This document shows positions 23,801 to 35,426 of a stretch of DNA of 64,000 bases, piece by piece. The notes below the pieces were generated by a model. That model saw nothing but the letters and a program-made list of their open reading frames with translations, was not told where the DNA came from and did no database searches. This stretch comes from Gentiana macrophylla. Lineage: Eukaryota > Streptophyta > Magnoliopsida > Gentianales > Gentianaceae. The position numbers and the translations under genes were made by a program. The first letter of the stretch is position 1; each line of letters opens with the position of its first letter. The stretch covers positions 97,108,316 to 97,172,315 of the forward strand of contig CM047810.1 in the NCBI GenBank assembly GCA_026214975.1, in the 5' to 3' direction.

Positions 23801-24890
23801 AAGTTGCATTCCAAATGTGGGACAAAAAGAACGTTTTTAAGTGTCAAACCACCGGGCAAAATACTTGTTCCTTCATGAGTCGCATGAGATGTTCGACCAT
23901 TTGGTAGTCCCATAGGACATATTTCTATCTCCCGTACATCTATTAAATTATTTAACTCACCAGTCACATGGTGAGTTGCACCTGTATCTATTATCCACGA
24001 GTACTCACCTGTTAATCGATCTTTAGGCTTTGCTAGATTCAAGATATCAAGAATCCCTTGCCACTGTGCCGGTGTCAAGTTTGACAGCCCCGCTTGCTCT
24101 GCCGTTGTCGGGACCTTTGGCACTGCTGAATTTGAGCTGGACAGCCCGACTGCTGCTTTATTTGCACGAGCAGAGCTGCTATCGAGCCGGCCCGATGCAC
24201 CGGTCTGTTCGACTGAAATCCACGCCCCGCCGCGAACTCAGTACATCCTCCCCCGCGGTTACCACGTCCTGAACTTCGACCACCCTTGGGCCTATCTCCC
24301 CACCAGTCAGGATATCCATGGAGCTCAAAGCATGTCTGATTATCGTGCCCATTACGCCGATAGTGGTTGCAGTATTTCTCTGCGTTTTCAACCTTGATTT
24401 TTGCTCTGCTATCGGCCTGAAATTTAAATGCCATCATGGTTTCTCGTTCTTCCCTTTGATGCCCAGAATTACTGCCACGCAGTTGCTCCTCTTGAATTAA
24501 ATTTTGATAAGCTCGGTCAATTGATGGGAGCGGCTCTTGATTCAGCAATTGGGACCGAACCGATGAGTAGGTTCCATATAATCCAACAAAACCCCGGTAA
24601 ATCGATCCTCAAGCAACAATTTTTGGAATTGATCTGGGAGTTTGCACTCGCAACCTCCACATGAACACCCATCACAGGAACATACAGGTACTGCAATCAA
24701 AGTTGCCAAATCGTCCAAATTTTGCTGATACGTCCGAAATAGGAGGAGATAGATCGATTTTTGCCTTGTTTGCATTCACTAAGGGCGCTTTAATTGATGA
24801 TTCGCGTTCCGTTCACCACGCCGAAACGTCCCTTTAGCGTCAACCAGAGATCATGAGCATCTTCAAAGTGAGACAAAGTCGATCGAATAG
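20850..24890 (-). pseudogene. Copia-C gag-pol, nearly complete but frameshifted
   Basis: On the minus strand, gag fragments lie at 24890-24200. They include the segment LWLTLKGRFGVVNGTRI near 24830 and a zinc knuckle with NGHDNQTCFELHGYPDWW. Protease, pre-integrase and integrase form one 418-codon frame at 22867-24123: DTGATHHVTGELNN, LWHKRLGHPSEKV, catalytic Asp in VHCDLWGPY and SDNGTEFKC, and Glu in TPQQNGRVERKHQ. The linker and RT start are at 22192-22808. RT and RNase H form a 383-codon frame at 21047-22198: VNVLVYVDDM-like active site (INVLVYVDDMILAGN), then WCDSDWASCPVTRRSLTGW and HCDSQAALHIA. The last part of RNase H (20865-21046) is in another frame. The few frame breaks make this the best-preserved Copia coding region in the window. 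The start of gag is missing beyond 24890. Confidence 0.93.
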
Positions 24891-24894
24891 ACGG

Positions 24895-27800
24895 TTAACA
24901 CTTTCATTAGACATCCCACAGTTCAAGAGTAGTGTCTACTCAAACGAACTGCTAGTTCAAGACTATTTCCTTTTAAGGAGAGTTAAGAATGGGAAAGAAT
25001 GTCTATAAGTGTTAATCATCTTAACTAAAGTTTTGAGGCTAAACCGAAACATTAATTATAGAAAGTATAGGATAAGGAAAGTGATTTCGGATCAGTTAAC
25101 CAATGAATCCTTAGCGACTTTCTTAAATCGAGTAACTTGACTCGGTAGCTTAGTTCTTTGGAAGAACAAGGAAGCTGTGCATTAACAATTAATAAAGTAG
25201 ACAACGGGCGCTTATTTCAATTATAATAGTGGGAGTGATATAAGGAAATGAATTTGATTCTATCTTGAATATCACGAAAAAATTTATTTTCTCATTTACT
25301 GATTCGTTGAAACAAATGGATTCACTTTCATCTCGATACTACAGATTGCCTTAAACAAAGTGAAGATGACATTTGTAGTACGAATCATGACTCGACTTTG
25401 TTTTATAAAGACAGAACCACTAAGAAAAGCTGAATAGGTATGTGTAACACATATAAAACTATTAAAGGTAAAAGGTTTCCGTATTAAGATAAACGAATTT
25501 TCAATATCTATTAATTAGTTCATATATCCTAGAGATAAGACCTAAAGACTGGCTAAGGGTGATTCCTATTTCCCAGTCTGGGAACACTGTCTCAAAGGAA
25601 CAATGACTAAGTTTCCTTTCAATCGGGAAAGGGTAATAGATTTGAAGGGGTAACATAGCTTGTTCACCATGACCTTCGGGGTCTAGTGAGAGATACAAGC
25701 TAGTGGGAGATTTTGAGTGGTGACATTTTTGTCTGATAACTACTCGAAATGCTATTTAGTTTATCGAAAGAGTACGAGGAGGAGTCTCTTATTTTAGCAG
25801 AGAATAGAGTATTCCATGCTCAGAAATAGGCTATCGCATAGTCTTGGGACTGATGCTCGGCCTGCCTCCTAGTGGAATGTTTTTCCACTGAGGAAGAAAC
25901 TATACACTTGCCCGATATAGTTATTAATGTGCTACAATACACTGTTAAACTCGATTAAGATAATTGGTTGCAAAATAACGGTTAACATTATTATGTAAAC
26001 CTAGAAGTCTACCTAGAAGATGCTAGTGAATTTATGGATAAGGAGTGAATTCGGTTCACACCACATCCGTAAATGTAGGCATTTAGCATTTAATGCTTGA
26101 AGGTAGGGTCGGGGATTTTATGATACGTTCGATTGTGACTGTTAGTGAAATATCTTAATGAGGCGAGTGAAGGTTGATTATAAGATTCTTGAGATCGAAA
26201 AGTGACGGTTGAATCTGTCACAAGCCTTTTGATAGAATCTATAAGAAATGACCTTAAACCTTGAGTCTGGTTACTCAAAGGTAGTTACTATCTGATTTAA
26301 TCAGACCACGTCCAACATTAGTTGTTGGTGATTACACTGATAAATACTACTAGATCAGAATATCAATCCACCCAAGACACAGTGGGAGTATGGTTTAACC
26401 GTTGACCCATTGTGATTTTGTGGACTTTATAATCTATTTGGGGTGATTGATAACCTATGGCTCTTGGTGGGCTGTATAGGATTCTGATTATAGAGGTTGG
26501 TTTGAAAACCTTAACCCTGTGAATGGAGTTTTGGTACTCCAGTTCTGTTCAGCCTCTTGTAGAACCACCTGAGTGTCTCAGGCCCAGTGGGAGCAATTGG
26601 ATCTACACGGAAAAGAGTCGAATGAATAGGAAGTTTAAACTTTCAAATAAAGTTGAGTGGTATAGGGTGATTCCCGACAAGTAAAGAGTTAACCGACCTT
26701 GAACTCTCTCACCACTCGGTCTTGCTAGATTTCGTTAAAAGCGAAAAATAGGGGTGATTCCCCGAGACTTTCTTGCCGAACAACGGAATCAATTCATTCG
26801 AAACGAAGGGTTTTAGCTAAGAATGAATAACGGATTCGTTACAAAGCGGAAGATAGGGGTGATTCCTAAGACCTTTTTGCGAGACTAACGATATCTTAAT
26901 TCATTCGAAAAAAGAACCTTTGGTAGGAGGCTGCCATGGCTTATATCCTTTGTGGATTTAAGAGAACCTCTCGGTCATTTAAAGTCACATGTTTTAAAAT
27001 ATGTGGACTTGACCAAAATATTGATAAGTTTAACGTAGATCGGATATCAATATTGGTAATGTAGTAGTAGTATTAGTGTTCATAAATGATAACACTAAAA
27101 CGGTTGGAAACAACATGGGTGTGTGCTATCTCAAGTCGGAAACTGACACGCCAAGATTCTCTGGATGAGAGAATTGGACTATATTCTAAGAATTTGATTC
27201 GGTCAAATTCACAAGAATGAGTCATTGGCTATCCCATCCGTCTTATTGGTTAAGATGATCATGCATATACGTATGCAACATTCAACGAGAGTAGTCCTAC
27301 CTTACATCTCAGGAATGATTCTCTAAATCTCCGGATAAAGAGAAAATGGGATAGAGTCTCTCTTGGATAACGGCAAGTCAGGTTATCACAAGTCAATAGT
27401 AGTCGAATCTCGGATTCGTGCATTGAAAAGCATTTTAGCACGTCCTCAAGTATCTTTGAAGAACGAGGAATAATATGCTTGTATATTTAGGTGCAAACTT
27501 GAATATGGTTGACCACAATCGATTCGACTTATAGTCGATTAAAGGATGATTGTTGGGACGATCTCGGGAGCAGTGTTTACTCATTGTGATGGGGCTATAG
27601 TCCGAGAAATCGGAACCGCCAATTCGATTTTAGTTAATCGAATACGTAGCGACTTTCGGAGCGAATAAAGTGGCGATATGGCTTAAGAATTTCTTTTACG
27701 ATCCGGGAGTAATTCTAGGTCTAGTGAGCCGATATCACTTTGTTGTGAAAACAATGAAGAGATAGCTTAGAAGGATTTTCTCGATCCTTTAGAGGTCAAA

Positions 27801-29760
27801 AGCATATTGAGAGAGAGTACCGCTTTGATTAGATGGACCGGCAACGTTTCGATCCTAAAGATCGTCTCGGTCGATAACCAAATGATCAATGTACCAAGTC
27901 TAGTGCTTGGAGGGTACGACATTGAGGAATATATCTCATCTGCTTTTAGAGCAAGTGGGAGAGTGTTGTGAATAAGATGAGAAAGGGTGTGCTCTAAAAA
28001 CAATCATTACTTGTCATTTCGTGCAAGTGGGAGATTGTTAGGTGTAGTGCCTCGAAAGACAATTTGTGTAATTGTTTTTATGGCCAAATTTATCTTACCT
28101 TATTACTTGCTTTGTGCTTGTAAGTAATACATCTGCTTTGCAAACCCTAAGTGTATCAAGATGTAACCGCTTAACTCGATTGTATGGCATGCACGTGAGG
28201 ATTGAGTTAGTGGTGATATACTTAAATCTGTTAGTCCGTGGTGAACTTAATCGAGTTTAGGGTCTCTTGATTAAAACACCAATAATGCGCCTAACACCTT
28301 AGGGTGTGATAGTCTTATCCGGACTTGTCGGTGAGGTACCTACGTGGGGCATTTATATATGATGGCATTCATATAGAATCGGACCGATTTAATCTGAATT
28401 TCTCGGTATAATTCCGTAATCGAGGAATCTTATTAAATCATTAGATGATCATATATGGATCAACCTTAATCCTGAGGTGATCACGAGGATCTTTGCTTGT
28501 CCCGGGGTAGTGTTTGATGTGTTAGTTACGGTTCACTTTAATATGTGTTCCAAGCCACTTCTCATTGGTACTATCTCCGGGATGAGTGAGTAGTTCTCGA
28601 TTTTCACAGACATGGAATCCATTCCTTCCTGCGGAAAGTAGAGAGACGATCCCCTTATTTGTTAGCCCTAAGAAAGTGATCGATCCCGGAGTTCACATTT
28701 GACTAATTAGCTACTAGTCAGATATGTGTGCTAATTGATCATCAGGGGGTTAATGGTAAATAAGGATAAGATATTCTGAGTCGGGTTCACGGAGACTTCC
28801 CACTCAGAATGGACAGTCTATGGAGGGTTAATCCGTATGTAGTGATTATATCAATGGGCGCTTATTCACTCTACATGGGTTGAGTATAAGTATATATCTA
28901 TAATCGGTAGAGTTCAATTTCGGGTTTATGGTGGCGTAATCCCGAATTAATAATTAATGTACTTATTACGTTCGATGAATAATTAATTATTGGAGCTACT
29001 TTGTTATAGGTCCATGGTCCCCGATGTGGCTTCGTAATTCGGACTAATAATCTTGTTATTAGGGCCTCGGTGATAATTAATTGGTTTGGGCTAATTAATT
29101 GATATGCGAAATATTATTTAGTTGGGCTTTAAATAATATAATACACATAAAAGACATTTTATGTGCTTTTAACCCTAAAAGTGGCGCCTCTTATCATTTA
29201 ATTATCACAAGAATTAATTTTTGTGATGTGGAAAATAAAAGATATTCTTTTACATGATTGGTTGGATGACTTGTTATTTGATTTCCTATTGGTCAATACA
29301 TGTCACAATTAGTCATTAAGGAAAATATCTTTTATTTTGTTTAATTAATTATTTATTTAATTAATTAATACTTGGAAGTAAGGATTTACTTCTCCTATAA
29401 AAGGAGAGTTATTCCAAGAAATTGACATTGAGAATTTTCACCACCACTTTAAAAAGGGAGAGGAAAATTAGTTCTTCTTTGCAGGGTTTTGGAAGAAAAA
29501 AAAACTTTGAGTTTTTCTTGGTGTTGCATATCAAGGAGGCTCAGTGTATCGAAGAGGGTGTCCACCAACCGCCGTTTGGAGAACACATCGGAAGATCAAG
29601 GCGACTCTTCCCGTTATTGGTAACATAATCTTAAACCCCCTTGTAGTATTTATGTCCTTTAATTATGAATTGTGTCATATAAATCGTGATCCATCCGCTG
29701 CGCGTAGATCTAATTCGTTTAGATCTAAGAACCTGCATCCTTCATACCGTTGTACTAAAA
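24895..29760 (+). mobile_element. Non-coding LTR-bearing insertion (LARD-like, element D) within Copia-C
   Basis: Gag similarity stops abruptly at about 24890 and the Copia-C leader resumes only near 29910-30080. The intervening DNA has no ORF above 80 codons with recognisable similarity. A polypurine tract (aagtgggagat, 28025-28035) is followed by a TG-starting, LTR-like segment with a TATA box and polyadenylation-rich end. No matching 5' LTR was found at the left edge, so the element is either truncated there or has been shortened by recombination. A large retrotransposon derivative (LARD) with a non-coding interior is the best reading. Exact ends are uncertain by tens of bases. Confidence 0.6.
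28036..29760 (+). repeat. Probable 3' LTR of element D
   Basis: It begins TGTTAGGTGTAGTGCCTCG directly after the polypurine tract. A TATA box (ctataaaagg, 29395-29404) lies about 360 bp before the end. The right edge is not defined by a target duplication and was placed where the 78-bp tandem repeat begins. Confidence 0.55.
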
Positions 29761-30035
29761 CCAATTAGTGTCAGTAAAAGCGCTACTTTATTTCTTATAC
29801 ATTAAGAGTGTGGGCAATCTGTCCCAACACCAACTAAACCAATTAGTGTCAGTAAAAACGCTACTTTATTTCTTATACATTAAGAGTGTGGGCAATCTGT
29901 CCCAACACCCCCCTCAAGTGTTGGCAATATGTCCAACACTTGCACAATTTTTTTTTTCAAGAGTGTGGGCAATCTACCCAACACCCTCCTCCTCCGAGTG
30001 TGATCGTCTCCCAACACTTGCATAATTTTTTTTTA
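29761..30035. repeat. 78-bp tandem duplication and gagtgtgggcaat repeats in the Copia-C leader
   Basis: A unit starting ccaattagtgtcagtaaa occurs at 29761-29838 and again from 29839, differing at one base over the first 60. A shorter motif (gagtgtgggcaatct...ccaacac) then recurs in imperfect form to about 30030, interspersed with T-runs. On the minus strand this is the 5' leader of Copia-C, next to its primer site. Confidence 0.75.
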
Positions 30036-30080
30036 ATAATGTTCCAACCAGGTTCGATCTCATGGCCTCTGAACCGATAC

Positions 30081-30196
30081 TGTGTAAACTTTGATAAACC
30101 GTAATGTTCTGTTTTCATTCCATCATCAATCATATATTTATACATCATAAGAGAAACCCTATCACCGTAAAATACTGACTATGTCATTTTTCCACC
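30081..30196 (-). repeat. 5' LTR of Copia-C (partial)
   Basis: Matches 20661-20776 closely (one small difference per 20-30 bp), then diverges. The adjacent minus-strand sequence (gtatcggttcagaggcc) is a decayed tRNA-Met primer site. This fixes the LTR edge at 30081 and shows that it is the 5' LTR. Confidence 0.75.
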
Positions 30197-30854
30197 ACTT
30201 TATTGCATGTCCTCTTAGTAGTACTGCGTAGTGTGTACAGAGAACACTTGTATCGATTCACCTCTTCAAAGTCACTTGTTGATTCACATCCATTTGGTCA
30301 GATAATTTGAAATCGTAAATCCCATTTTATCAATAAGCCATGATGATGATGATGTATAGCATATCAAGAATTAAGGCGTCCATAAAATGAAATTGGGTCT
30401 GCATTTCCATGGATGGATTATGGATACGCAGAGCAGAGCAAGGTCTATTTTCATTATTCAATAGTTTCAATTTCACTTTGATTTTCATTTTGCAACAGTT
30501 TTAGCTAGCACCTCCCCTATTCTGATAAAGCACAGTTATTCACAACAAAACCTTACGGAGGTTTTTCAAAATTAGGGCTTTGCAGAAAATTGGAGGTTGG
30601 AATGGATTGAGATGCTGCGAGGAGCAGATGCAGCTTTCATTGTCTATCCGGTGATTCTAAAGCTAATTCCTCTCAGTTTCTCGGTTAATCTGTTCTGTCT
30701 CTACTTCCTGTTGATTTTCATTTGTGAATAGCTCATGTTCACCAATTTTCTACAACATTTTACTTCCTGACTTCTTCCCCGCCCTGTTCCTATCTCATAG
30801 GCACCAGTTTAAGCCATTCAAATCATTTGAACTCTGTAGAGGATTAACCTTCAC
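30197..30854 (+). promoter_or_regulatory. Upstream region and 5' leader of FB2
   Basis: Non-coding. The segment from about 30540 (gaggtttttcaaaattagggctt) is shared with the leaders of FB1 (about 4585) and, more weakly, FB3 (about 32795), so it is probably transcribed leader. The Copia-C LTR ends about 650 bp before the ATG, so retrotransposon DNA forms part of the upstream regulatory region. No clear TATA box was identified. Confidence 0.5.
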
Positions 30855-32633
30855 ATGGAGCCAAGAAACTCCGAAAGAAATGTGGATAATTCTTCGGGGA
30901 GACGGAAAAACAACACTCTTGAATCAATTGATAGGATCAGCGCTTTACCCGACTCCATTCTGGGTGTTATTTTGTCTTTAATTCCCACAAAGAATGCTGT
31001 AGCCACCTCCACTCTTTCAAAAAGATGGAAATTCGCGTGGAGGACGGTCCATAATCTCGATTTCTATCTTGAGGATGAGGGTCTCAGGGTAGAACAGGTT
31101 GAAGATGAAAATAAGAAATTCGTCGAATTTGTTAGCCATGTTTTGCTTCACCATGATGCTGGAGTACTAAACAAGTTTCGTTTGGTATGGACATCAAATT
31201 GTATTGAATCCCATGCCACTTCATGGATCAAAACTGCAATTTCTAGAAATGTCCATGAGCTTTCTCTATCTCTTGATTGCTGTTATGGATCATTTGATTT
31301 GCCCATAAGCGTTTTCAGCTGTGACTCGCTACGATCTTTGCAGTTGAATGGATGGAGGATTTGTCTTTCTGCCCCAACTGTGTTTTGTCTTCCAAGACTT
31401 GAAATTCTACATCTTAATGGAGTTACTTTCCGGTCTGATGAAGCTTTTGAAAAAATTATAAGGGGATGTCCGGTGCTAAATTATCTGCATATATACATGG
31501 ATGGGAATGAAGATGATTTCAGATTTATTATATCTTCAACTTCCTTAAGACGTCTTGTCCTATCTTTGGGGTGTTATAAGTATGTGAAGTTAGAGGCTTC
31601 TTCACTTGAGCACCTCAAGCTATATAATAATGAATCTGTGAATTTTGTGCAAAAAAAATTAAGTTCTCTTGTTGAAGCTGAATTCGGGATTTATTTGGAT
31701 TACGATGAGGATCTCTCTCAAGTTGGTATTTTCAATTCAGTAGTTGATGCGGTTAGTGCTCTTGGTTGTGCAAAAATTCTAACTTTATCAGACGATGTTA
31801 TGCTGGTAAGCTACCTTATCCTTTAGGAGCATTAATAAGTTGTATACAAATTATTACACTTATACTCTTCTGTTTTTGAACGTTGTTGCTTGCACTCGAT
31901 AAAGGATTCAACGTGACATCTGATGATTGGCTCATATGTTTTATTATTATTATTTTTTGTCCTTCTGTTGTTTGACATCATTTGAAATTTGAAGATAACA
32001 TTATATTGAGGAAATACATAATCGATCTCTAACATTTAATATTCTCAGGCCCTTAGTTGTGCTACTATCAACTTATCGACCGATTTTAAGAGGTTGGTGA
32101 AATTGGAGACAAGAACTTATTGTTGTCATTGGAGCTCCTTACAAAATCTGATTCAAAGCTCAAACAATTTAGAACTTCTTACAATTGAAAAGGTTAGATA
32201 AAGGCATATAGAAAGTGTGTGTTTTGTGTGTGTGGAGAGTGAGTATGCCTTTATGTCAAACTTTGACAAGTGGATGTGCTTTCTGTGATGCCAGGGTCAA
32301 ACGAATCTTGATGAAAACGAACATGATCACTCAAACTGGACTACTCCGGTAGAAGTTCCGAGATGCTTGTCAACCAGCTTAAAGAAGGTTGTACTTGATG
32401 GTTATAATGGTTTTGAAGATGAACGTGAAATGATATGCTATATGTTAAAGCATGGAAGTGTTCTTGAAGTTATGCAGATATCTTTCGACGGAGTCATAAA
32501 CGGATCAATGTTTGAGCTGGTTCAAGAGATATGTGTGTATCCAAGACTGTCTGCTATTTGTGAAATCAAATTCTTTGGGTGGACATCAGAGGGAAAGGAC
32601 AAGGTGTGTTGTACCATTCAGCCAGTTACATGA
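30855..32633 (+). CDS. F-box/LRR/FBD protein FB2, three exons, apparently intact
   Basis: Exons are 30855-31805, 32049-32192 and 32295-32633, joined by GT-AG introns (gtaagc...ctcag; gttaga...gccag). All junctions are phase 0, and the exons encode 317 + 48 + 112 = 477 codons with a single stop. Residues 25-66 form the F-box (IDRISALPDSILGVILSLIP then KRWKFAW). The middle has degenerate leucine-rich repeats of the plant F-box type (LRSLQLNGWRICLS, LPRLEILHLNG, CPVLNYLHIY). The C-terminal exon has the FBD domain (VPRCLSTSLKKVVLDGYNGF, DEREMICYMLKHG). The length is normal for the family. The expected role is to bind SKP1 through the F-box and bring substrates to an SCF E3 ubiquitin ligase; the substrate is unknown. 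It is the only F-box copy in the window without frame breaks. Start choice: first ATG in frame, with context shared with FB1. Confidence 0.9.
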
Positions 32634-32701
32634 ACAACATTTCCTTTGCTGTTGTAAAATGAAGTGACTAATCCTAGCAACATTAATGTAGTATGAAAGA
32701 G

Positions 32702-32713
32702 AAAAAAAAAAAA

Positions 32714-32744
<31 letters not shown>

Positions 32745-32748
32745 CCAA
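32702..32748 (+). repeat. Poly-A and (CAAAA)n microsatellite between FB2 and FB3
   Basis: An A-run of 19 is followed by five caaaa units. It lies in the FB2 3' flank, just after the segment shared with the FB1 3' flank. The rest of 32634-33040 is non-coding and contains the FB3 leader. Confidence 0.85.
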
Positions 32749-33040
32749 AATGAGAAAGGAGAAGAAAGTACGCGCAGCTTCTCTTCAGCTCAGCCTAAAT
32801 TAGGGCTGCGATGGATGAAGATGACTGAGCAGATTACATTTCTTTATCCACCAGCATCATCAAGGAATTCTACACTTATTTCTTCTCTTCTATTCGATAA
32901 TATCTTTCTATTACTTTAGGCTTGATTTTCATTTGCAAGAGTTCAGTCGCCGCCCCCCTTTCCCTGTCTTGGTGCTTGATAATCACTGCTTTAATTTATT
33001 CAAATTAGCTGTATCAGATAGGATTTACTGGTTGCTAACG

Positions 33041-34056
33041 ATGGAGGTTAAAAAATCCAGAATAAACAACACCACTGATTTGGTTATTGATAGGATCAGC
33101 TCTCTACCTGACTCGCTTTTGGGTCATATTCTGTCTTTTCTTCCCACAAATAAGGCTGTAGCAACCTCCATTCTTTCAAAAAGATGGAAATTTTCATGGG
33201 TGACAGTCCATAACCTTGATTTCAATAACTATATGGAAGAAGAAATTATGGAATTTGTCCGATTTGTTAATAGAGTTTTGCTTCTCAATGATGTTGGATG
33301 GCTAAATAAGTTTACTTTAGCCTGCCGTGCTTCCTCTATTTCACCCCAAATCATTTCATGGATCAACACTGCAATTACAAGAAATGTACATGAGCTCGAT
33401 CTGTCTGTTGGAGATATTGATATGCCCACAAGTCTTTTCAGTTATGAGTCACTACGATCTTTGGATTTGGATGGCTTCATTTCTATTCATGACACTACTG
33501 CGGTTTGCCTTCCAAGACTTGAAAGTCTAAAATTGATCGTGTTAGATTCGAGTCTGAAGAAACTTGTGAAAAACTTATAAGCGGATGTCCAATACTACAT
33601 TATCTCAAACTAGATATTGAAGATTATGATGGTGACGCTGAAGATGATATTACATGTATAATATCTTCACTTTCTTTGAGACGCCTTGAGATATATTTTG
33701 TGGATGTAAGCAAACCTGAAGCTAAAGGCTTCCTCACTTGAATATCTTAGTCTAACTGGTCGTATATCTGAGATTTTTTTGGAAAAAGTCTAAGTTCTCT
33801 GGTTGAAGCTTACTTTAGTATTGATTTGGTTGGACATGATTTCCTAACAATTCAATCGTTGAAGCCGTTCGTGCATTTGATTGTGCGAAATTTCTAACTT
33901 TATCACCGATGTTGTGAGGCTAAGCTACTCTGCACTGTAGAAGCGTTAATTTGTTGCATATCAATTTTATACATCTACTCTTACGTTTGTGATTTTTGTT
34001 GCCTACTATGGAGTCTGGATAAATGAATCAACATGGCATTTGGTGATTACCTCATA
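33041..34056 (+). pseudogene. F-box/FBD pseudogene FB3, 5' half (exon 1 and start of intron 1)
   Basis: The ATG at 33041 starts a clear F-box (VIDRISSLPDSLLGHILSFL then SKRWKFSW) that is closely related to FB2. The frame shifts near 33545, ending in an early stop at 33578-33580. Similarity then continues in another frame (ISGCPILHYLKL) to about 33918, with a second break near 33720. The donor site is altered (gctaag instead of gtaag). Intron-1 sequence homologous to FB2 continues to ...gattacctcata at 34056 and stops exactly where a Helitron-like terminus begins. Exons 2 and 3 are missing here; matching ones are found at 46146-46678. Confidence 0.88.
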
Positions 34057-34082
34057 CTAGGCGGCGTATCGTGCGATGCACG
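34057..34082 (-). repeat. Helitron 3' terminus: hairpin plus CTAG
   Basis: CTAG is at 34057-34060 (palindromic on both strands) and the stem-loop is at 34070-34082 with a 5-bp stem and 3-nt loop, giving a nine-nt spacer. The host base on the plus strand at 34056 is A, so the element sits between A and T once 45990 is taken as the other edge. Confidence 0.72.
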
Positions 34083-34514
34083 CGGTGGGCCTGCTCATTT
34101 TGAAATATTACGATGTCGTCCGTTGGGCGCTTTATCTGTGATGCAATGTATGTGAAGCGCTTGTTTTAATTACGATTCGTAGGTGATGAAATGAAATACA
34201 AGTTGGTTGCTGTCGATTGTTTTAGCTTTAATGTACACGCCAAAAGTCTTTATATATGTCATTACATACCTATCGCAAAGATTTCTTCCGCTTGTTGAGG
34301 TAATTTTAGAGCCAAAAGCTCAAGATACTTTCTTCACCTTCTTTGAAGTTAATTTACAAGTGCCATTGAATGGCATGATACTTATGCGTATTGCAAAATG
34401 GGGGTGGGGTAAAACATACATAATGCTGCAGTTATGTAGCAAAAGTTTATTATTTAGAGGGGAAGTCTAGTCTGAATTACGCTGCTGGATTGGTTACACC
34501 TTTTCAGGGAATTC

Positions 34515-35130
34515 CAACTTCACTTTCTTCATTGTGTTGGACTCTATGGGATCGCGTGGTCTTTGGTCTTTCTTAGAGCAGTCAGGCTAGGGTGTTTCTT
34601 GTAGCAATATTCTTACTTTGTTTCCCTCTTCTTTGTCTGTAAAAGGTACAAAGACAATGCAGATTGTTACTGTCATTTATTATATTAAAATGATCGCCGA
34701 TAGTATGAATGCGGCATTTGTTACCTGGAGTGCCCCCAAATTCTTTCCTGCTGTCATTTTTCTCAGATGTCGATGTTGGATGTATCCCTGCTTCTATCCA
34801 CTCTTGAACTGTGTACCTTGTTTTCTTGTCCGTGTACTTTCTGTTTGAGGCCCTAAATTCCACGATTAATTTTTTGGACCTCAGCCCCTCAATAGTCTTG
34901 GCCGGCAGATTTTTCATTCCCTTCAATATTTGTGTAAGAGAAGTCATTAACATGCTTACCTTTATTAGAAACGCAGAATAGTTGGGCACATTATTGCCTA
35001 CCTGGGGATCCGCTTCGTGCAACTTGTTAGTCATGCATCATTGTTGCAAGAGTTTTTCTCGCACACTTGTCAAACAGTGTTGTTGTTATATTTCCAGTAA
35101 TGTCTTCAAGTTGTATCAGTCCGGGATAAG
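34515..35130 (-). pseudogene. RPA-like OB-fold fragment in the Helitron
   Basis: On the minus strand, an exon at about 35130-34960 reads LIQLEDITGNITTTLFDKCA, then, after a one-base break at the stop near 35030, LHEADPQVGNNVPNYSAFLI, ending at a canonical donor (gtaagc). The pattern (ED.TG.I..TLFD) resembles the C-terminal DNA-binding OB fold of plant RPA70-like proteins, which plant Helitrons commonly carry. A second open segment (34582-34900, containing KYTDKKTRYTVQEWIEAGIH) and a basic C-terminal tail near 34530 may be further exons. The assignment is by pattern only. An unrelated captured gene is the alternative. Confidence 0.4.
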
Positions 35131-35426
35131 GAAACGAAAAAGAATGACAGGGGCAAAACGCAGAATATCACCCAAAAGCAGAGCATTTGAATAAAAAAAT
35201 CGAAAAGTAGATGATATATACATGATTCACAAGTAAAAATATGCTTATAATCGAGATAAGGTACGCACTTATGTCCAAGAAATAGAAAATAGTAAAGTAA
35301 TGAATTTGTTATAAAGATGCATAGTCACATAATGAAGTTTCACCATATATCAGTAATAGAAGCCATAGAGGTAACATGTACCATTTGCATATTTTAGAGG
35401 TAATTGTGAAAAAGGATCCAGGTTAC

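Larger units (their letters stand above)
20661..30196 (-). mobile_element. Copia element on the minus strand (Copia-C), interrupted by a large insertion
   Basis: Short related LTRs occur at 20661-20839 and 30081-30196 (shared 'ctttgataaaccgtaatgtt...catcatcaatcatatattta'). Between them, on the minus strand, lie a degenerate tRNA-Met-like primer site (next to 30081), part of gag (24075-24890), and protease to RNase H down to about 20865. A polypurine tract (minus strand gatggggggt, about 20840-20850) precedes the left LTR. The short LTR and the ELHGYPDWW segment next to the gag zinc knuckle fit the Ale/Retrofit group. The right LTR copy loses similarity after about 30196, and no target duplication could be identified. 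Element D is inserted between the gag fragment and the leader. Confidence 0.85.

Noticed and set aside
34051..34070. Left Helitron edge read as a 5' terminus on the plus strand (TCATACTAGG...)
   Set aside because: The base before TC is C, not A, and a hairpin followed by CTAG fits a 3' terminus on the minus strand better, with the correct A/T host site.
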